The notes: a model not told the origin generated them from the sequence alone. 36,062 nt of DNA from an uncultured Oscillospiraceae bacterium (GCA_905198295.1 CAJKBW010000023.1:1-36062); one strand, 5' to 3'. Shown: positions 7,750 through 15,271, counted from the stretch's first letter. Made by a program: numbers and translations.

Positions 7750-8280
7750 TTATTCTTCGGCTGTCCTCCGGCGCCGCGCAATCGGCGGCCTTCCCGCATC
7801 CAACCGGAGAAATCCGTTGAATTCGTCGATTTCCCGCGCCTGCCGGCACAGATCGGCCCGCAGCATTTCGTCCGCCGCCAGAATCCGTCCGGCGCGGCGC
7901 ACCGCGCGCACAAATTCGCGGTCAAGCGGTACTTGCTCCCGCAGCCGTACAAGCGGACAGACCCGATAGGCCCGCGGATCGTACACCGCACGGATGCGGC
8001 TGTCCTCACCGAGATATGGAAACAGCGGAAACAACCGGCACGCCAGCGGCCGGTCTTCCCGTGCGCAGCGCCCGCTGCACAGCAGCAGCCGTCCCTCCGG
8101 CGTATCGACCGCAGCAAAACCGGCCGCAGCCTCTTCACCGGGAAACAGCCGCATGCCGCTCGCCCCGCCCTGCGGATCGCAGTCGCGGCAGCAGGCGGCG
8201 CCGCACACCGCACCGCAGTCGCGCTTTAAGGGCGTGACCCTTTCCAGAACGGCTTTCGCCTGCTGGAGTACCCCGCTCAC
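7750..8280 (-). CDS. Cys-rich YkgJ-like (CxxCxxCC family) protein of unknown function
   Basis: A 176-residue protein with ten cysteines. An N-terminal cluster, CGAVCGAACCRDC, is followed by CSGRC, RPLACRLFPLFPY and VCPLV. The spacing and the RPxxCRxFPxF motif match the zinc- or iron-sulfur-binding YkgJ/CxxCxxCC superfamily (PF03692-like), whose members include FliB-type lysine methylases but are mostly uncharacterised. No methyltransferase domain is visible. The C-terminus is Arg-rich. Its ATG overlaps the stop codon of the upstream cyclophilin by 4 bp (8277-8280), so the two are translationally coupled. The function is unknown; metal binding is likely. Confidence 0.7.
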   Translation of the reverse strand: MSGVLQQAKAVLERVTPLKRDCGAVCGAACCRDCDPQGGASGMRLFPGEEAAAGFAAVDTPEGRLLLCSGRCAREDRPLACRLFPLFPYLGEDSRIRAVYDPRAYRVCPLVRLREQVPLDREFVRAVRRAGRILAADEMLRADLCRQAREIDEFNGFLRLDAGRPPIARRRRTAEE

Positions 8281-8870
8281 AGCGTTTTGATTTCGATCGA
8301 TTCGATCACAACGTCCTTTTTGGGTTTGTCATCGCGGTCGGTTTCCACCGCCGCAATCGCGTCCACCACATCCATGCCGTCGTAAACCTGGCCGAAAACG
8401 GTATGGCGGAAATCGAGGTGCGGGGTGCCGCCCACCTCTGCATAAGCGGCGGTCACCTCAGCGGGATAACCGCGGTCGGCGAGCTGTCCCATCTGGTGCA
8501 GCAGGCTTGGCGCGACCTCTTTGGCCTGCACGATAAAAAACTGGCTGCCGTTGGTGTTCGGCCCGGCGTTGGCCATCGACAGCGCACCGCGGTAATTGCG
8601 CAGCTCGAGATCAAACTCATCCTCAAAGCTGTCGCCCCAGATGCTCTCGCCGCCGCGGCCGGTGCCCTTGGGATCGCCGCCCTGGATCATAAAATCGTTG
8701 ATGACGCGATGAAAAATCAGGCTGTTGTAATAGCCGTTCTTTGCATGCGTCGTAAAATTCTCCACCGCCTTGGGGGCTTTCTCCGGAAATAACCGGATCG
8801 CGATATTCCCCATGTTGGTATGCATGACGGCGACGGTTTCACCGGCCGCCGGTCTGTCGAGCTGATTCAT
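8277..8870 (-). CDS. Cyclophilin-type peptidyl-prolyl cis/trans isomerase (cytoplasmic)
   Basis: A 197-residue cyclophilin without a signal peptide, predicted to catalyse prolyl isomerisation in the cytoplasm. Core motifs are FHRVINDFMIQGGDP (catalytic Arg), GTGRGGESIWG, SMANAGPNTNGSQFFI and HTVFGQVYDGMDVVDAI. A moderate insertion (about 30 residues) sits between the last two. ATG 8870 is chosen because AAAGGAAG lies upstream; the in-frame extension to 8936 has no ribosome binding site. The 3' end overlaps the YkgJ-like gene by 4 bp. It is shorter than the lipoprotein paralogue downstream, and the two look like a duplication with one copy exported. Confidence 0.9.
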   Translation of the reverse strand: MNQLDRPAAGETVAVMHTNMGNIAIRLFPEKAPKAVENFTTHAKNGYYNSLIFHRVINDFMIQGGDPKGTGRGGESIWGDSFEDEFDLELRNYRGALSMANAGPNTNGSQFFIVQAKEVAPSLLHQMGQLADRGYPAEVTAAYAEVGGTPHLDFRHTVFGQVYDGMDVVDAIAAVETDRDDKPKKDVVIESIEIKTL

Positions 8871-8972
8871 TCTGCCGCTTCCTTTCTGGTGTGGATTCCG
8901 CCGGCTCTGCCGGAGACTATCCGGCCGCGGCGGCATGCGGGAGCCGTGCGGCGATACCCGCCGCGTATATAC

Positions 8973-10412
8973 TTAGTATGCCTTGCCCCAGATGACCATA
9001 TGCTTCGCGGGCTTGCCGCAGCATACGCAGGTGTCGGCCAGATGCTCCTGCTCAAACGGGATGCAGCGGGAACCCACGCCGGTTTTTTCCTTAACCGCGT
9101 CCTCGCATGCCTCGTCGCCGCACCACATCGCCTTGACGAAGCCGTCGCCCTGCTCGGCCAGCACACGAACGATTTCGTCCATATCCCGGCAGGCATAGGT
9201 GTGCTTTTCGCGGTTTTCGAGCGCCTTCTGATACAGCCCGTCGTGCACCTCGCGCAGCAGCGCGGGCACCGCCGTCTCCAGCTCGTCGAGGCTGACCGTA
9301 TGCTTTTCGCGGTTGTGGCGGGTAACCAGTACGCACTGGTTGTTTTCGATGTCCTTCGGACCGATCTCCAGCCGTACCGGCACACCCTTCATTTCGTATT
9401 CTGCAAACTTCCATCCGGCAGAATTTTCGGAGTCGTCCACCTTCACCCGGACGATCTTGGCCAGCCGCTCCCGGAGCTCGGCGGCCTTATCGAGCACGCC
9501 GGGCTTGTGCTGCGCGATAGGCAGGATCACCACCTGAACAGGCGCGACCGCCGGCGGCAGAACAAGGCCGTTATCGTCGCCGTGGGTCATGATCACCGCG
9601 CCGATCAGCCGGGTGGTCACCCCCCAGGAAGTCTGGTGAGGATACTGCAGGGTATTGGTCTTGTCGGTGTACTGGATACCGAACGCCTTGGCGAAGCCGT
9701 CGCCAAAATAGTGGGAGGTGCCGGCCTGCAGCGCCTTGCCGTCGTGCATGAGCGCCTCAATAGCGTAGGTAGCCACCGCGCCGGCGAACTTATCGCTTTC
9801 GGTCTTGCGGCCGCGCAGCACCGGCATGGCCAGCGCATCCTCGCAGAAATCCGCATAAACGCCCAGCATCCGCTCGGTTTCCTCAATGGCCTCCTCGGCG
9901 GTAGCGTGAATGGTGTGGCCCTCCTGCCAGAGAAATTCGCGCGAGCGCAGGAATGGCCGGGTGGTCTTTTCCCAGCGCACGACGCTCACCCACTGGTTAT
10001 AAAGCTTCGGCAGATCGCGCCAGGAATGCACGATGTTGGCGTAATGCTCGCAGAACAGCGTCTCGCTGGTCGGACGCACACAAAGCCGCTCCTCGAGCTT
10101 TTCGCTGCCGCCGTGGGTCACCCACGCCACCTCGGGCGCGAATCCCTCGACGTGATCCTTCTCCTTCTGGAGCAGGCTCTCGGGGATAAACATCGGCATG
10201 CAGACATTCTCGTGACCGAGCGCCTTGAAGCGCGCATCGAGAATCTGCTGCATCAGCTCCCAGATCGCGTAGCCGTAGGGCCGGATGACCATGCAGCCCT
10301 TGACACTGGTGTATTCGATCAGCTCCGCCTTTTTGACAATATCGGTATACCACTGGGCGAAGTCTTCGTCCATCGAGGTAATGGCGTCCACCATTTTTTT
10401 GTTATTCGCCAT
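8973..10412 (-). CDS. proS: Prolyl-tRNA synthetase, archaeal/eukaryote type (ProS type 3)
   Basis: Charges tRNA-Pro with proline in the cytoplasm. At 479 aa it lacks the large editing insertion (INS) of the E. coli-type enzyme. Class II motifs are visible: KGCMVIRPYGYAIWE near motif 1, RWEKTTRPFLRSREFLWQEGHT (motif 2) and GDDNGLVLPP with the preceding TTRLIGA (motif 3 region). The anticodon-binding domain contains VQVVILPI and GWKFAEYEMKGVPVRLEIGPKD. The C-terminal zinc-type extension ends in CVCCGKPAKHMVIWGKAY, with the terminal Tyr characteristic of this class. It lies 39 bp downstream of oadG on the same strand, with a ribosome binding site GAAAGGAA. No T-box-like leader is visible immediately upstream. 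Confidence 0.95.
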   Translation of the reverse strand: MANNKKMVDAITSMDEDFAQWYTDIVKKAELIEYTSVKGCMVIRPYGYAIWELMQQILDARFKALGHENVCMPMFIPESLLQKEKDHVEGFAPEVAWVTHGGSEKLEERLCVRPTSETLFCEHYANIVHSWRDLPKLYNQWVSVVRWEKTTRPFLRSREFLWQEGHTIHATAEEAIEETERMLGVYADFCEDALAMPVLRGRKTESDKFAGAVATYAIEALMHDGKALQAGTSHYFGDGFAKAFGIQYTDKTNTLQYPHQTSWGVTTRLIGAVIMTHGDDNGLVLPPAVAPVQVVILPIAQHKPGVLDKAAELRERLAKIVRVKVDDSENSAGWKFAEYEMKGVPVRLEIGPKDIENNQCVLVTRHNREKHTVSLDELETAVPALLREVHDGLYQKALENREKHTYACRDMDEIVRVLAEQGDGFVKAMWCGDEACEDAVKEKTGVGSRCIPFEQEHLADTCVCCGKPAKHMVIWGKAY

Positions 10413-10451
10413 AGCCGGATTCCTTCCTTTCGGACAGCGTGCGCCGCCCCG

Positions 10452-10619
10452 TTATTTTTTGGCGTCGCCGCCGTCCTTGTCGTTCTTGTCCTTGGCAAAG
10501 CGGTTGAGCAGCTTGACCGCCAGCATGATGACCACCATTACCACGAAGATGCCCACCATGCCCAGCAGCATCAGCAGCAGTGCATTGCCGATATTCTGGG
10601 TACCGAATTGAATATCCAT
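10452..10619 (-). CDS. OadG-like small gamma subunit of a sodium-pump decarboxylase
   Basis: A 55-residue membrane protein beginning MDIQFGTQNIGNA, with one transmembrane helix (about 12-38, LLLMLLGMVGIFVVMVVIMLAV) and then a charged Lys/Asp/Gly-rich tail. This is the layout of the OAD_gamma/OadG family, which holds the alpha and beta subunits together. A ribosome binding site (GAAAGGAT) precedes the ATG, and the gene lies 20 bp after oadB. The family assignment rests on size, topology and neighbour. Confidence 0.8.
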   Translation of the reverse strand: MDIQFGTQNIGNALLLMLLGMVGIFVVMVVIMLAVKLLNRFAKDKNDKDGGDAKK

Positions 10620-10639
10620 ATCTTTTTATCCTTTCTGCG

Positions 10640-11821
10640 TCAGGCGCCGATAAGCCGCGGGACCACCGTCAGGATGATGCCGCCGGCGACCACCGAGCCG
10701 ATCTGGCCGGCAACATTGGCGCCGACCGCGTGCATGAGCAGGTGGTTCTGGTTATCTTCCTTAAGAGCCATCTTCTGAATCACCCGCGCGGACATCGGGA
10801 ACGCCGAGATGCCGGCGCCGCCGACCATCGGGTTGATCTTTTTGCCTTCCGGCAGGAACAGGTTCATCAGCTTGGCAAACATCACGCCGCCGATGGTGTC
10901 AAACACGAACGCCACCAGGCCGAGGCACATGATGACGATGGTACCCACCGTCAGGAACTGCTCCGCCTTCATGCTCGAAGCGATGGTAAGGCCCAGCAGG
11001 ATGGTGATGAGATTGGCAAGGGTGGTCTGCGCGGTCTGGGACAGGCTGTCGAGCTTGAGGCATTCACGCAGCAGGTTGCCGAACATCAGCATACCCACCA
11101 GCGACACCGAGTCGGGCGCCACCAGGCCGGCGATGATCATCACGATCAGCGGGAACAGGATGCGGGTTTTGCGGGAAACCACCTGCGGATTATACGGCAT
11201 ACGGATCATCCGCTCTTTTTTGGTGGTGACCGCCTTGATGGCGACCGGCTGGATGATCGGCACGAGCGCCATGTAAGAGTAAGCGGCAACCGCAATGGCG
11301 CCCATATAGTTGGATTTGAATACCTGCGAAACAAGAATCGCGGTCGGGCCGTCGGCCGCGCCGATGACACCGATGGCGGCGGCATCCTTGAATTCGGGGA
11401 AGAAGAGGGACGCGACCAGGACGGTCAGGAAAATGCCGAACTGCGCCGCCGCGCCGAACAGGAACATTTTGGGATTGGACAGCAACGGCCCGAAATCGAT
11501 CATCGCACCGATGCCGATAAACAGCAGCAGCGGCATCGCTTCGGATGCCTCAATACCCACATTGAACAGCCAGTCGATGATGCCGGTGACCTCGTGGCCG
11601 AGCGACTCGTTGAACTGGGTGACCGCGCCGGAAAACGGCAGGTTGACCAGAATCGCGCCGAAGCCCATCGGCATCAGCAGCGCCGGTTCAAAATCCTTGG
11701 CAAGGGCCAGATAGATCAACAGGCCGCCGATGAGGATCATCACCAGGTTCTTCCAGCCTTCCGCAGTGAAAAAGAAAGCTACTCCGTCGTAGAGGAAGCG
11801 AAAATGTTCTAGAAATTCCAA
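10640..11821 (-). CDS. Sodium ion-translocating decarboxylase beta subunit (OadB/MmdB/GcdB family)
   Basis: A 393-residue polytopic membrane protein that in this family couples decarboxylation of a carboxybiotin carrier to Na+ export. It has about nine or ten hydrophobic segments. Motifs include MPLLLFIGIGAMIDFGPLL, the conserved membrane-embedded Asp in GAADGPTAI, and GKKINPMVGGAGISAFPMSARV, where Asn and Ser ligands are known in OadB. The start is TTG 11821, with AAGGAG eight bases upstream. It is the first gene of the minus-strand run, with a consensus promoter. No carboxyltransferase alpha or biotin-carrier gene is present in the window, so the substrate (oxaloacetate, methylmalonyl-CoA, glutaconyl-CoA or malonate) is undetermined. 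Confidence 0.92.
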   Translation of the reverse strand: MEFLEHFRFLYDGVAFFFTAEGWKNLVMILIGGLLIYLALAKDFEPALLMPMGFGAILVNLPFSGAVTQFNESLGHEVTGIIDWLFNVGIEASEAMPLLLFIGIGAMIDFGPLLSNPKMFLFGAAAQFGIFLTVLVASLFFPEFKDAAAIGVIGAADGPTAILVSQVFKSNYMGAIAVAAYSYMALVPIIQPVAIKAVTTKKERMIRMPYNPQVVSRKTRILFPLIVMIIAGLVAPDSVSLVGMLMFGNLLRECLKLDSLSQTAQTTLANLITILLGLTIASSMKAEQFLTVGTIVIMCLGLVAFVFDTIGGVMFAKLMNLFLPEGKKINPMVGGAGISAFPMSARVIQKMALKEDNQNHLLMHAVGANVAGQIGSVVAGGIILTVVPRLIGA

Positions 11822-12240
11822 CGCCGACTCTCCTTAATACTCATTTTCGTTTATCTTGGGTCCGGTTTCGTTTTATGGAAACAAAACCCTGATTTTTTAT
11901 TATAGTCAATCCCGCGGCCTTTTTCAACCATAAAGTACATATCTGTGCGGGGAATTTCCCGGCAGCGCGCTTTATTCTGCAATTTTGGCTGCGCAGCCCC
12001 CGCATCTTCGACCCCGTCGGGTAAAAATCACCTTGTCCGCTCCACAGCCGGGGGGGACTTACTGCCTAGCAGACTGATTTTTGTACTTCACCGCCCGCTT
12101 TCTCGCGCGGCCGCTCTGCATTTATCCCGGCGTCCTCCGGCATTCGGAACGGGCCGGGATCCTCTGCACGGTCAACCGGCGGGAAAAACGCCGGAGCAGA
12201 CGCCTCTTTATCGGCGCCTCCTTGTGGGCACGCCGTCCGC
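11822..12240. other. 419-bp intergenic region between oadB and mtaB
   Basis: The left 110 bp hold the oadB promoter and leader, including a hairpin (GGTTT..AAACC with inner GTTT/AAAC, about 11863-11887). The rest (11930-12240) is GC-rich with no supported gene. It contains an 8-bp-arm dyad ATCCCGGC / GCCGGGAT (12124-12131 and 12153-12160) and a CCGGCG..CGCCGG dyad (about 12175-12193). On the minus strand both lie downstream of mtaB and may be its 3' untranslated region, but no clear T-tract terminator is visible. Confidence 0.6.
11899..11927 (-). promoter_or_regulatory. Sigma-A-type promoter of the oadB-oadG-proS... run
   Basis: On the minus strand, -35 TTGAAA (11922-11927), 17-bp spacer, perfect -10 TATAAT (11899-11904). 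The leader to the TTG start at 11821 is about 70 nt. No other equally good promoter was found between here and ddl, so this may drive much of the run, although gene gaps of 39-113 bp leave room for internal promoters. Confidence 0.85.
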
Positions 12241-13530
12241 TTACCGTACCGCCTCACCCAGACAGCCGTCCCCGTGCGGGGCAGTCAGCCGCACCGTAAT
12301 CAGTTCACCCGGCTCGCCTGCATCCGCCTCCACGAACACCGGCAGATAGTCCGGTGTGTAGCCCTCGAGCCTGCCGTCCTCCCCGCGCGTTTCCAGCAGC
12401 ACCTCGGCCAGCGTTCCGCATTTGTCCGCAATATAGGCCTCACGGGATGTCCCGCATACTGCCGCCATCCGGCGGCTGCGGACGGATTTTTCGGCAGCCG
12501 TCACCTGCCCGGGTGCAGCAGCTGCCGGCGTACCCGGCCGGCGGGAATACGCAAAAATATGCACCTTGGCAAAACCGACCGCCTGCACAAAGGCCAGCGA
12601 CTGTGCAAATTCATCCTCGTCCTCGCCGGGAAAGCCCACCATCACGTCGGTGGTCAGCGCACAGCCCGGGAAGGCTGCACGCAGCCGCGCGCATAAATCG
12701 GCATACTGCGCCGAAGAGTAATGCCGGTTCATCCGCCGCAGGGTGGCGTCGCATCCGGACTGCAGCGAAATATGGAACTGCGGGCACAGTTTCGGCTGCG
12801 CCGCCAGCCTGGCGATAAGTGCGTCGGTCAGATGATCCGGCTCCAGCGAACCCAAACGCACCCGGCGGATGCCCGCGGGCTCCGCCGCAGCGTTCACTGC
12901 ATCGGCGATGTCCGCGCCAGTGTCCTGCCCATAGGCAGTCAGGTTGATCCCCACCAGCACCACCTCGCGGAACCCACGCCCTGCGAGCGCGGCGGCTTCT
13001 TCCCGCAGCTCCTCCAGCGGGCGGGAGCGCACCCGGCCGCGCGCATAGGGGATGATGCAGTAAGAGCAGAAGCGATTGCAGCCGTCCTCGATCTTGACAA
13101 ACGCGCGGGTGCGTCCCTGAAAATCGTCCACCGAAAGCCGCTCGTAAGCCGCCGCATGATGCGGGATATCCACCAACCGCTCGTGCCGGACAAGAAAAGC
13201 CTCCACATGCGCGGCCACCGCCGAACGCTGCGCGTTGCCCAGAACAATGTCCGCATCGGCCAGCTCAGCGGCCTTGTCCGGAAACGCCTGCGGCATGCAG
13301 CCGGTCAGCACAATTACCGCCGCCGGATGCTCCCGCCGCAGCCGCCGCAGCAGCTGCCGCAGCTTGCGGTCGCTCTCGCCGGTAACGGTGCAGGAGTTGA
13401 TCACCAGCACGTCTGCCACGCCGCCGGCGTGTTCCTCCACCTCGTAACCCGCCGCAGCCATCTGTTTCATCATGGCCTGGGTTTCGTATTGATTCACCTT
13501 GCACCCCAAGGTATAAAACGCCGCCTTCAC
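12241..13530 (-). CDS. mtaB: tRNA t6A37 methylthiotransferase MtaB
   Basis: Radical-SAM methylthiotransferase that converts t6A to ms2t6A at position 37 of tRNAs reading ANN codons. The N-terminal UPF0004 domain contains FYTLGCKVNQYE, VINSCTVT and VLTGCMPQ, giving three cluster-binding Cys. The radical-SAM domain has CNRFCSYC (CxxxCxxC), GINLTAYG and HISLQSGCDATLRRMNRHY. A TRAM-like domain ends the protein. The LGCKVNQYE/CTVT variant is typical of MtaB rather than MiaB or RimO. The start is GTG 13530, with AAAGGAG seven bases upstream. The length (429 aa) is normal. It is transcribed alone from a consensus promoter 225 bp upstream. Confidence 0.94.
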   Translation of the reverse strand: MKAAFYTLGCKVNQYETQAMMKQMAAAGYEVEEHAGGVADVLVINSCTVTGESDRKLRQLLRRLRREHPAAVIVLTGCMPQAFPDKAAELADADIVLGNAQRSAVAAHVEAFLVRHERLVDIPHHAAAYERLSVDDFQGRTRAFVKIEDGCNRFCSYCIIPYARGRVRSRPLEELREEAAALAGRGFREVVLVGINLTAYGQDTGADIADAVNAAAEPAGIRRVRLGSLEPDHLTDALIARLAAQPKLCPQFHISLQSGCDATLRRMNRHYSSAQYADLCARLRAAFPGCALTTDVMVGFPGEDEDEFAQSLAFVQAVGFAKVHIFAYSRRPGTPAAAAPGQVTAAEKSVRSRRMAAVCGTSREAYIADKCGTLAEVLLETRGEDGRLEGYTPDYLPVFVEADAGEPGELITVRLTAPHGDGCLGEAVR

Positions 13531-13754
13531 GCCGTATCTCCTTTCACTGAACACCATTATTCCATCCCTAACGGATTATACGGAAAAACAGGGCAGACCA
13601 CCCCACAGCATCCTCCACCGAAAAAATCCCCGTTACACCTATACCGCACAAAAAATATCGTGAAAACCAAAAAATGCAGTGGTCAGGCACACTCGTTTTA
13701 CCCACAGACAGACACCATTTTCCGCCCGTCGGGGACATAAATACCTAATGGTAC

Positions 13755-13783
13755 ATTATAGTGGAAAACTTCACCGATTTCAA
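13755..13783 (-). promoter_or_regulatory. Promoter of mtaB
   Basis: On the minus strand, -35 TTGAAA (13778-13783), 17 bp, -10 TATAAT (13755-13760). It implies a long (about 218-nt) leader before the GTG start. A second TATAAT at 13575-13580 has only a poor -35. Confidence 0.8.
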
Positions 13784-13807
13784 GGCGCAGTTTGTTGTCT
13801 TTTCGGC

Positions 13808-13836
13808 TTGTAATCCCCCTGCCTTTTGCGTATAAT
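13808..13836 (+). promoter_or_regulatory. Promoter of the HPr-like gene
   Basis: -35 TTGTAA (13808-13813), 17 bp, -10 TATAAT (13831-13836). The leader to the ATG at 13904 is about 60 nt. Confidence 0.8.
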
Positions 13837-13903
13837 AACCGAGTGGCGGACGGCTTTTTCGAGCCAATTCGCCAAATTTCCGGAAAAGCGGGGAGAAGAC
13901 AGG

Positions 13904-14164
13904 ATGTATAAAGCTGCCGTGAAATTTGCTTCGGTGGAGGATGCCAAGGCGTTCTCCGGCATCTGCAATGATGTGGACTTCAAAGTCGAGCTGATCGCGG
14001 ATCCCTACGTTATCGACGCCAAGTCGCTGATGGGGCTGTTCAGCCTGGATTTTTCCCAGCCGATCGCCCTGCGTGCCTACTGCCCGGATGACGGCAGCGC
14101 CTTTGTCGAAAAGATCCGCCCGTATCTTGCCGCCGGGGAGGCCGGTGCCGCCGTGCAAAACTAA
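13904..14164 (+). CDS. HPr-like protein lacking the phosphorylatable histidine
   Basis: An 86-residue protein of HPr fold type. The C-terminal half, VIDAKSLMGLFSLDFSQPIALRAY, matches the HPr region around the regulatory serine (the KS of AKSLMG). The N-terminal half (MYKAAVKFASVEDAKAFSGI) has no His at the usual position and no GLHARPA motif, so it cannot carry phosphate from enzyme I in the usual way. It therefore resembles Crh in spirit, possibly acting as a regulatory partner of CcpA/HPr kinase, but it diverges from both. The start is ATG 13904 after GGGGAGAAG. It is monocistronic, with a consensus promoter and a long 3' untranslated region ending at a strong terminator. The fold assignment is good; the function is unknown. 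Confidence 0.75.
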   Translation: MYKAAVKFASVEDAKAFSGICNDVDFKVELIADPYVIDAKSLMGLFSLDFSQPIALRAYCPDDGSAFVEKIRPYLAAGEAGAAVQN

Positions 14165-14430
14165 GCGCCTTCCGGCGGACGGGCGTAGGCTGCTTCCGCC
14201 TGCCTCATGGATATAAAAACGTGCTGCCCGGCCCGCAGCAAACTGCCCATTGAGAAAAATCGGTGCCGCCACTCGCACCAGCCTGTACCGCGCACGCCGG
14301 AAAGTCCCTTGTACCACACGGAAACCGGGGACAGCTATCTGACGGGCTGTCATCCCGCGGAATCTTGCCATCCCTGTATTTTCTTTATGGCGCGCTGCGC
14401 CATTTGCTCGCATTTCTTAGATGCCTTGTA
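14165..14430 (+). other. Structured untranslated region after the HPr-like gene
   Basis: There is no supported gene in these 266 bp, although they must be transcribed from the HPr-like promoter up to the terminator. Two clear dyads are present. One is GACAGC / GCTGTC (14329-14334 and 14346-14351), extended by GGG / CCC across a 2-nt bulge. The other is ATGGCGC / GCGCCAT (14387-14393 and 14397-14403). A 74-codon frame with eight Cys codons (14207-14431) stops exactly at the terminator but has no ribosome binding site. Confidence 0.45.
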
Positions 14431-14468
14431 ACACCCTGCACCGCTCCTGAACGGTGCAGGGTGTTTTT
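14431..14468 (+). terminator. Intrinsic terminator of the HPr-like transcript
   Basis: Perfect 13-bp stem ACACCCTGCACCG / CGGTGCAGGGTGT (14431-14443 and 14452-14464), 8-nt loop, then a T-run. Confidence 0.93.
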
Positions 14469-14627
14469 CTCCGGACAAAAAGGCGTCGGTATTTTCCTGC
14501 ACAGCTGCGTCCGCCAAACCGCCCTGCCATCCAGCCGAAAGAGACCCCCGAACAGCAAAAAGTGAGCGTATTTCGCAAAGCGGCTGTTTTTTTGCTGCTT
14601 TTCTCTCGGGTTTTCGGTAAGATTTCC

Positions 14628-14656
14628 TTGAATACCATCTGCTTTTTTGGTATCCT
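14628..14656 (+). promoter_or_regulatory. Promoter of the acetyltransferase gene
   Basis: -35 TTGAAT (14628-14633), 17 bp, -10 TATCCT (14651-14656) with a TGG extended -10. The stretch from the previous terminator to here (14469-14627) holds nothing I recognise. Confidence 0.6.
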
Positions 14657-14751
14657 GTAACCAAACGGCGAAATTTCTTCCCCTTTCTGCACCTGTCTTT
14701 TGGGGAGGGTTTTCCACACATTTTACTTTTCCGGAAAGGACGGAACTGTTC

Positions 14752-15231
14752 ATGTCTGCGTTTTCCATTCGCCCCGCGCGGCGCGAGGACACCCCTGTGA
14801 TTCTTGAATATATCCGCCGTATCGCGCATTATGAGAAGATGGATGATCAGGTAATTGCCACCGAAAAAGGTCTGGAAACCGCGCTTTTTGACCGACAGGA
14901 GGCGTTTGTCCTGCTCGCCGAGGAGAATGGGACGCCGGTGGGTTTTGCGCTGTACTTCACCGATTTTTCCACCTTCATTGGCCGCAGCGGTCTGCATCTT
15001 GAGGACATCTTTGTGGACGAGGAAAAGCGCGGAAAAGGCTATGGCAAAGCGCTGTTTCAGGCGGTTGCCGCCGAAGCGGTCCGCCGCGGCTGCCGGCGCA
15101 TGGAGTGGACATGCCTGAACTGGAACGCGCCGTCCATTGCCTTTTATCGTCATATGGGCGCGGACGTGATGAGCGACTGGACCACCTACCGCCTGTCCGG
15201 CGGTGCCATCGCCGCCGCAGCCGGGAAATAA
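14752..15231 (+). CDS. GNAT-family N-acetyltransferase, diamine/thialysine acetyltransferase-like
   Basis: A 159-residue single GNAT domain that transfers acetyl from acetyl-CoA to an amine. Landmarks are IRPARREDTPVILEYIRRIAHYEK, FALYFTDFSTFIGRSGLHLEDIFV, the acetyl-CoA pyrophosphate loop EEKRGKGYGKALF, and EWTCLNWNAPSIAFYRHMGADVMSDWTTYRL. The FSTFxGRxGLxLEDxFV and WNxxxIxFYxxxGA signature is that of the SSAT2/thialysine acetyltransferase group, so a polyamine- or lysine-analogue-type substrate is likely but unproven. ATG 14752 was chosen with GGAAAGGA upstream; the longer in-frame extension has no homology. It lies 40 bp before nhaC on the same strand. Confidence 0.88.
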   Translation: MSAFSIRPARREDTPVILEYIRRIAHYEKMDDQVIATEKGLETALFDRQEAFVLLAEENGTPVGFALYFTDFSTFIGRSGLHLEDIFVDEEKRGKGYGKALFQAVAAEAVRRGCRRMEWTCLNWNAPSIAFYRHMGADVMSDWTTYRLSGGAIAAAAGK

Positions 15232-15271
15232 GCGATTCTGCGGAAACTACAAAAGGAGAGGGGCTGAAAAC

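Larger units (their letters stand above)
13531..13903. other. Divergent 373-bp intergenic region between mtaB and the HPr-like gene
   Basis: Holds back-to-back consensus promoters, one per strand, listed separately. The minus-strand leader of mtaB is about 218 nt. It carries several T-runs and one unsupported 56-codon reading frame (13568-13738) without a ribosome binding site. No known riboswitch was recognised. Confidence 0.6.

Noticed and set aside
8973..10619. T-box riboswitch for proS
   Set aside because: The gap before proS is only 39 bp and is occupied by the oadG end and a ribosome binding site; no T-box sequence was seen.
3990..10778. Very long plus-strand open frames (3990-6029, 6013-8229, 8820-10778) over the minus-strand operon
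   Set aside because: They are antisense to clear ddl, murF, hydrolase, cyclophilin, proS and related genes. They are rich in Arg, His, Pro and Gln as expected of GC-rich shadow frames, and have no recognisable domain.
10580..11812. 410-codon plus-strand frame opposite oadB
   Set aside because: Its His/Asp/Gln/Arg-rich composition is the antisense image of a hydrophobic membrane protein.
12066..12257. 63-codon minus-strand frame after mtaB
   Set aside because: It overlaps the end of mtaB, lacks motifs, and has the composition of GC-rich noncoding DNA.
13568..13738. 56-codon frame in the mtaB leader
   Set aside because: No ribosome binding site and no family likeness; the T-rich leader gives many Phe codons by chance.
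13745..14413. 222-codon minus-strand frame opposite the HPr-like gene
   Set aside because: It is antisense to a gene with a good promoter, ribosome binding site and HPr-type motif, and crosses the mtaB promoter.
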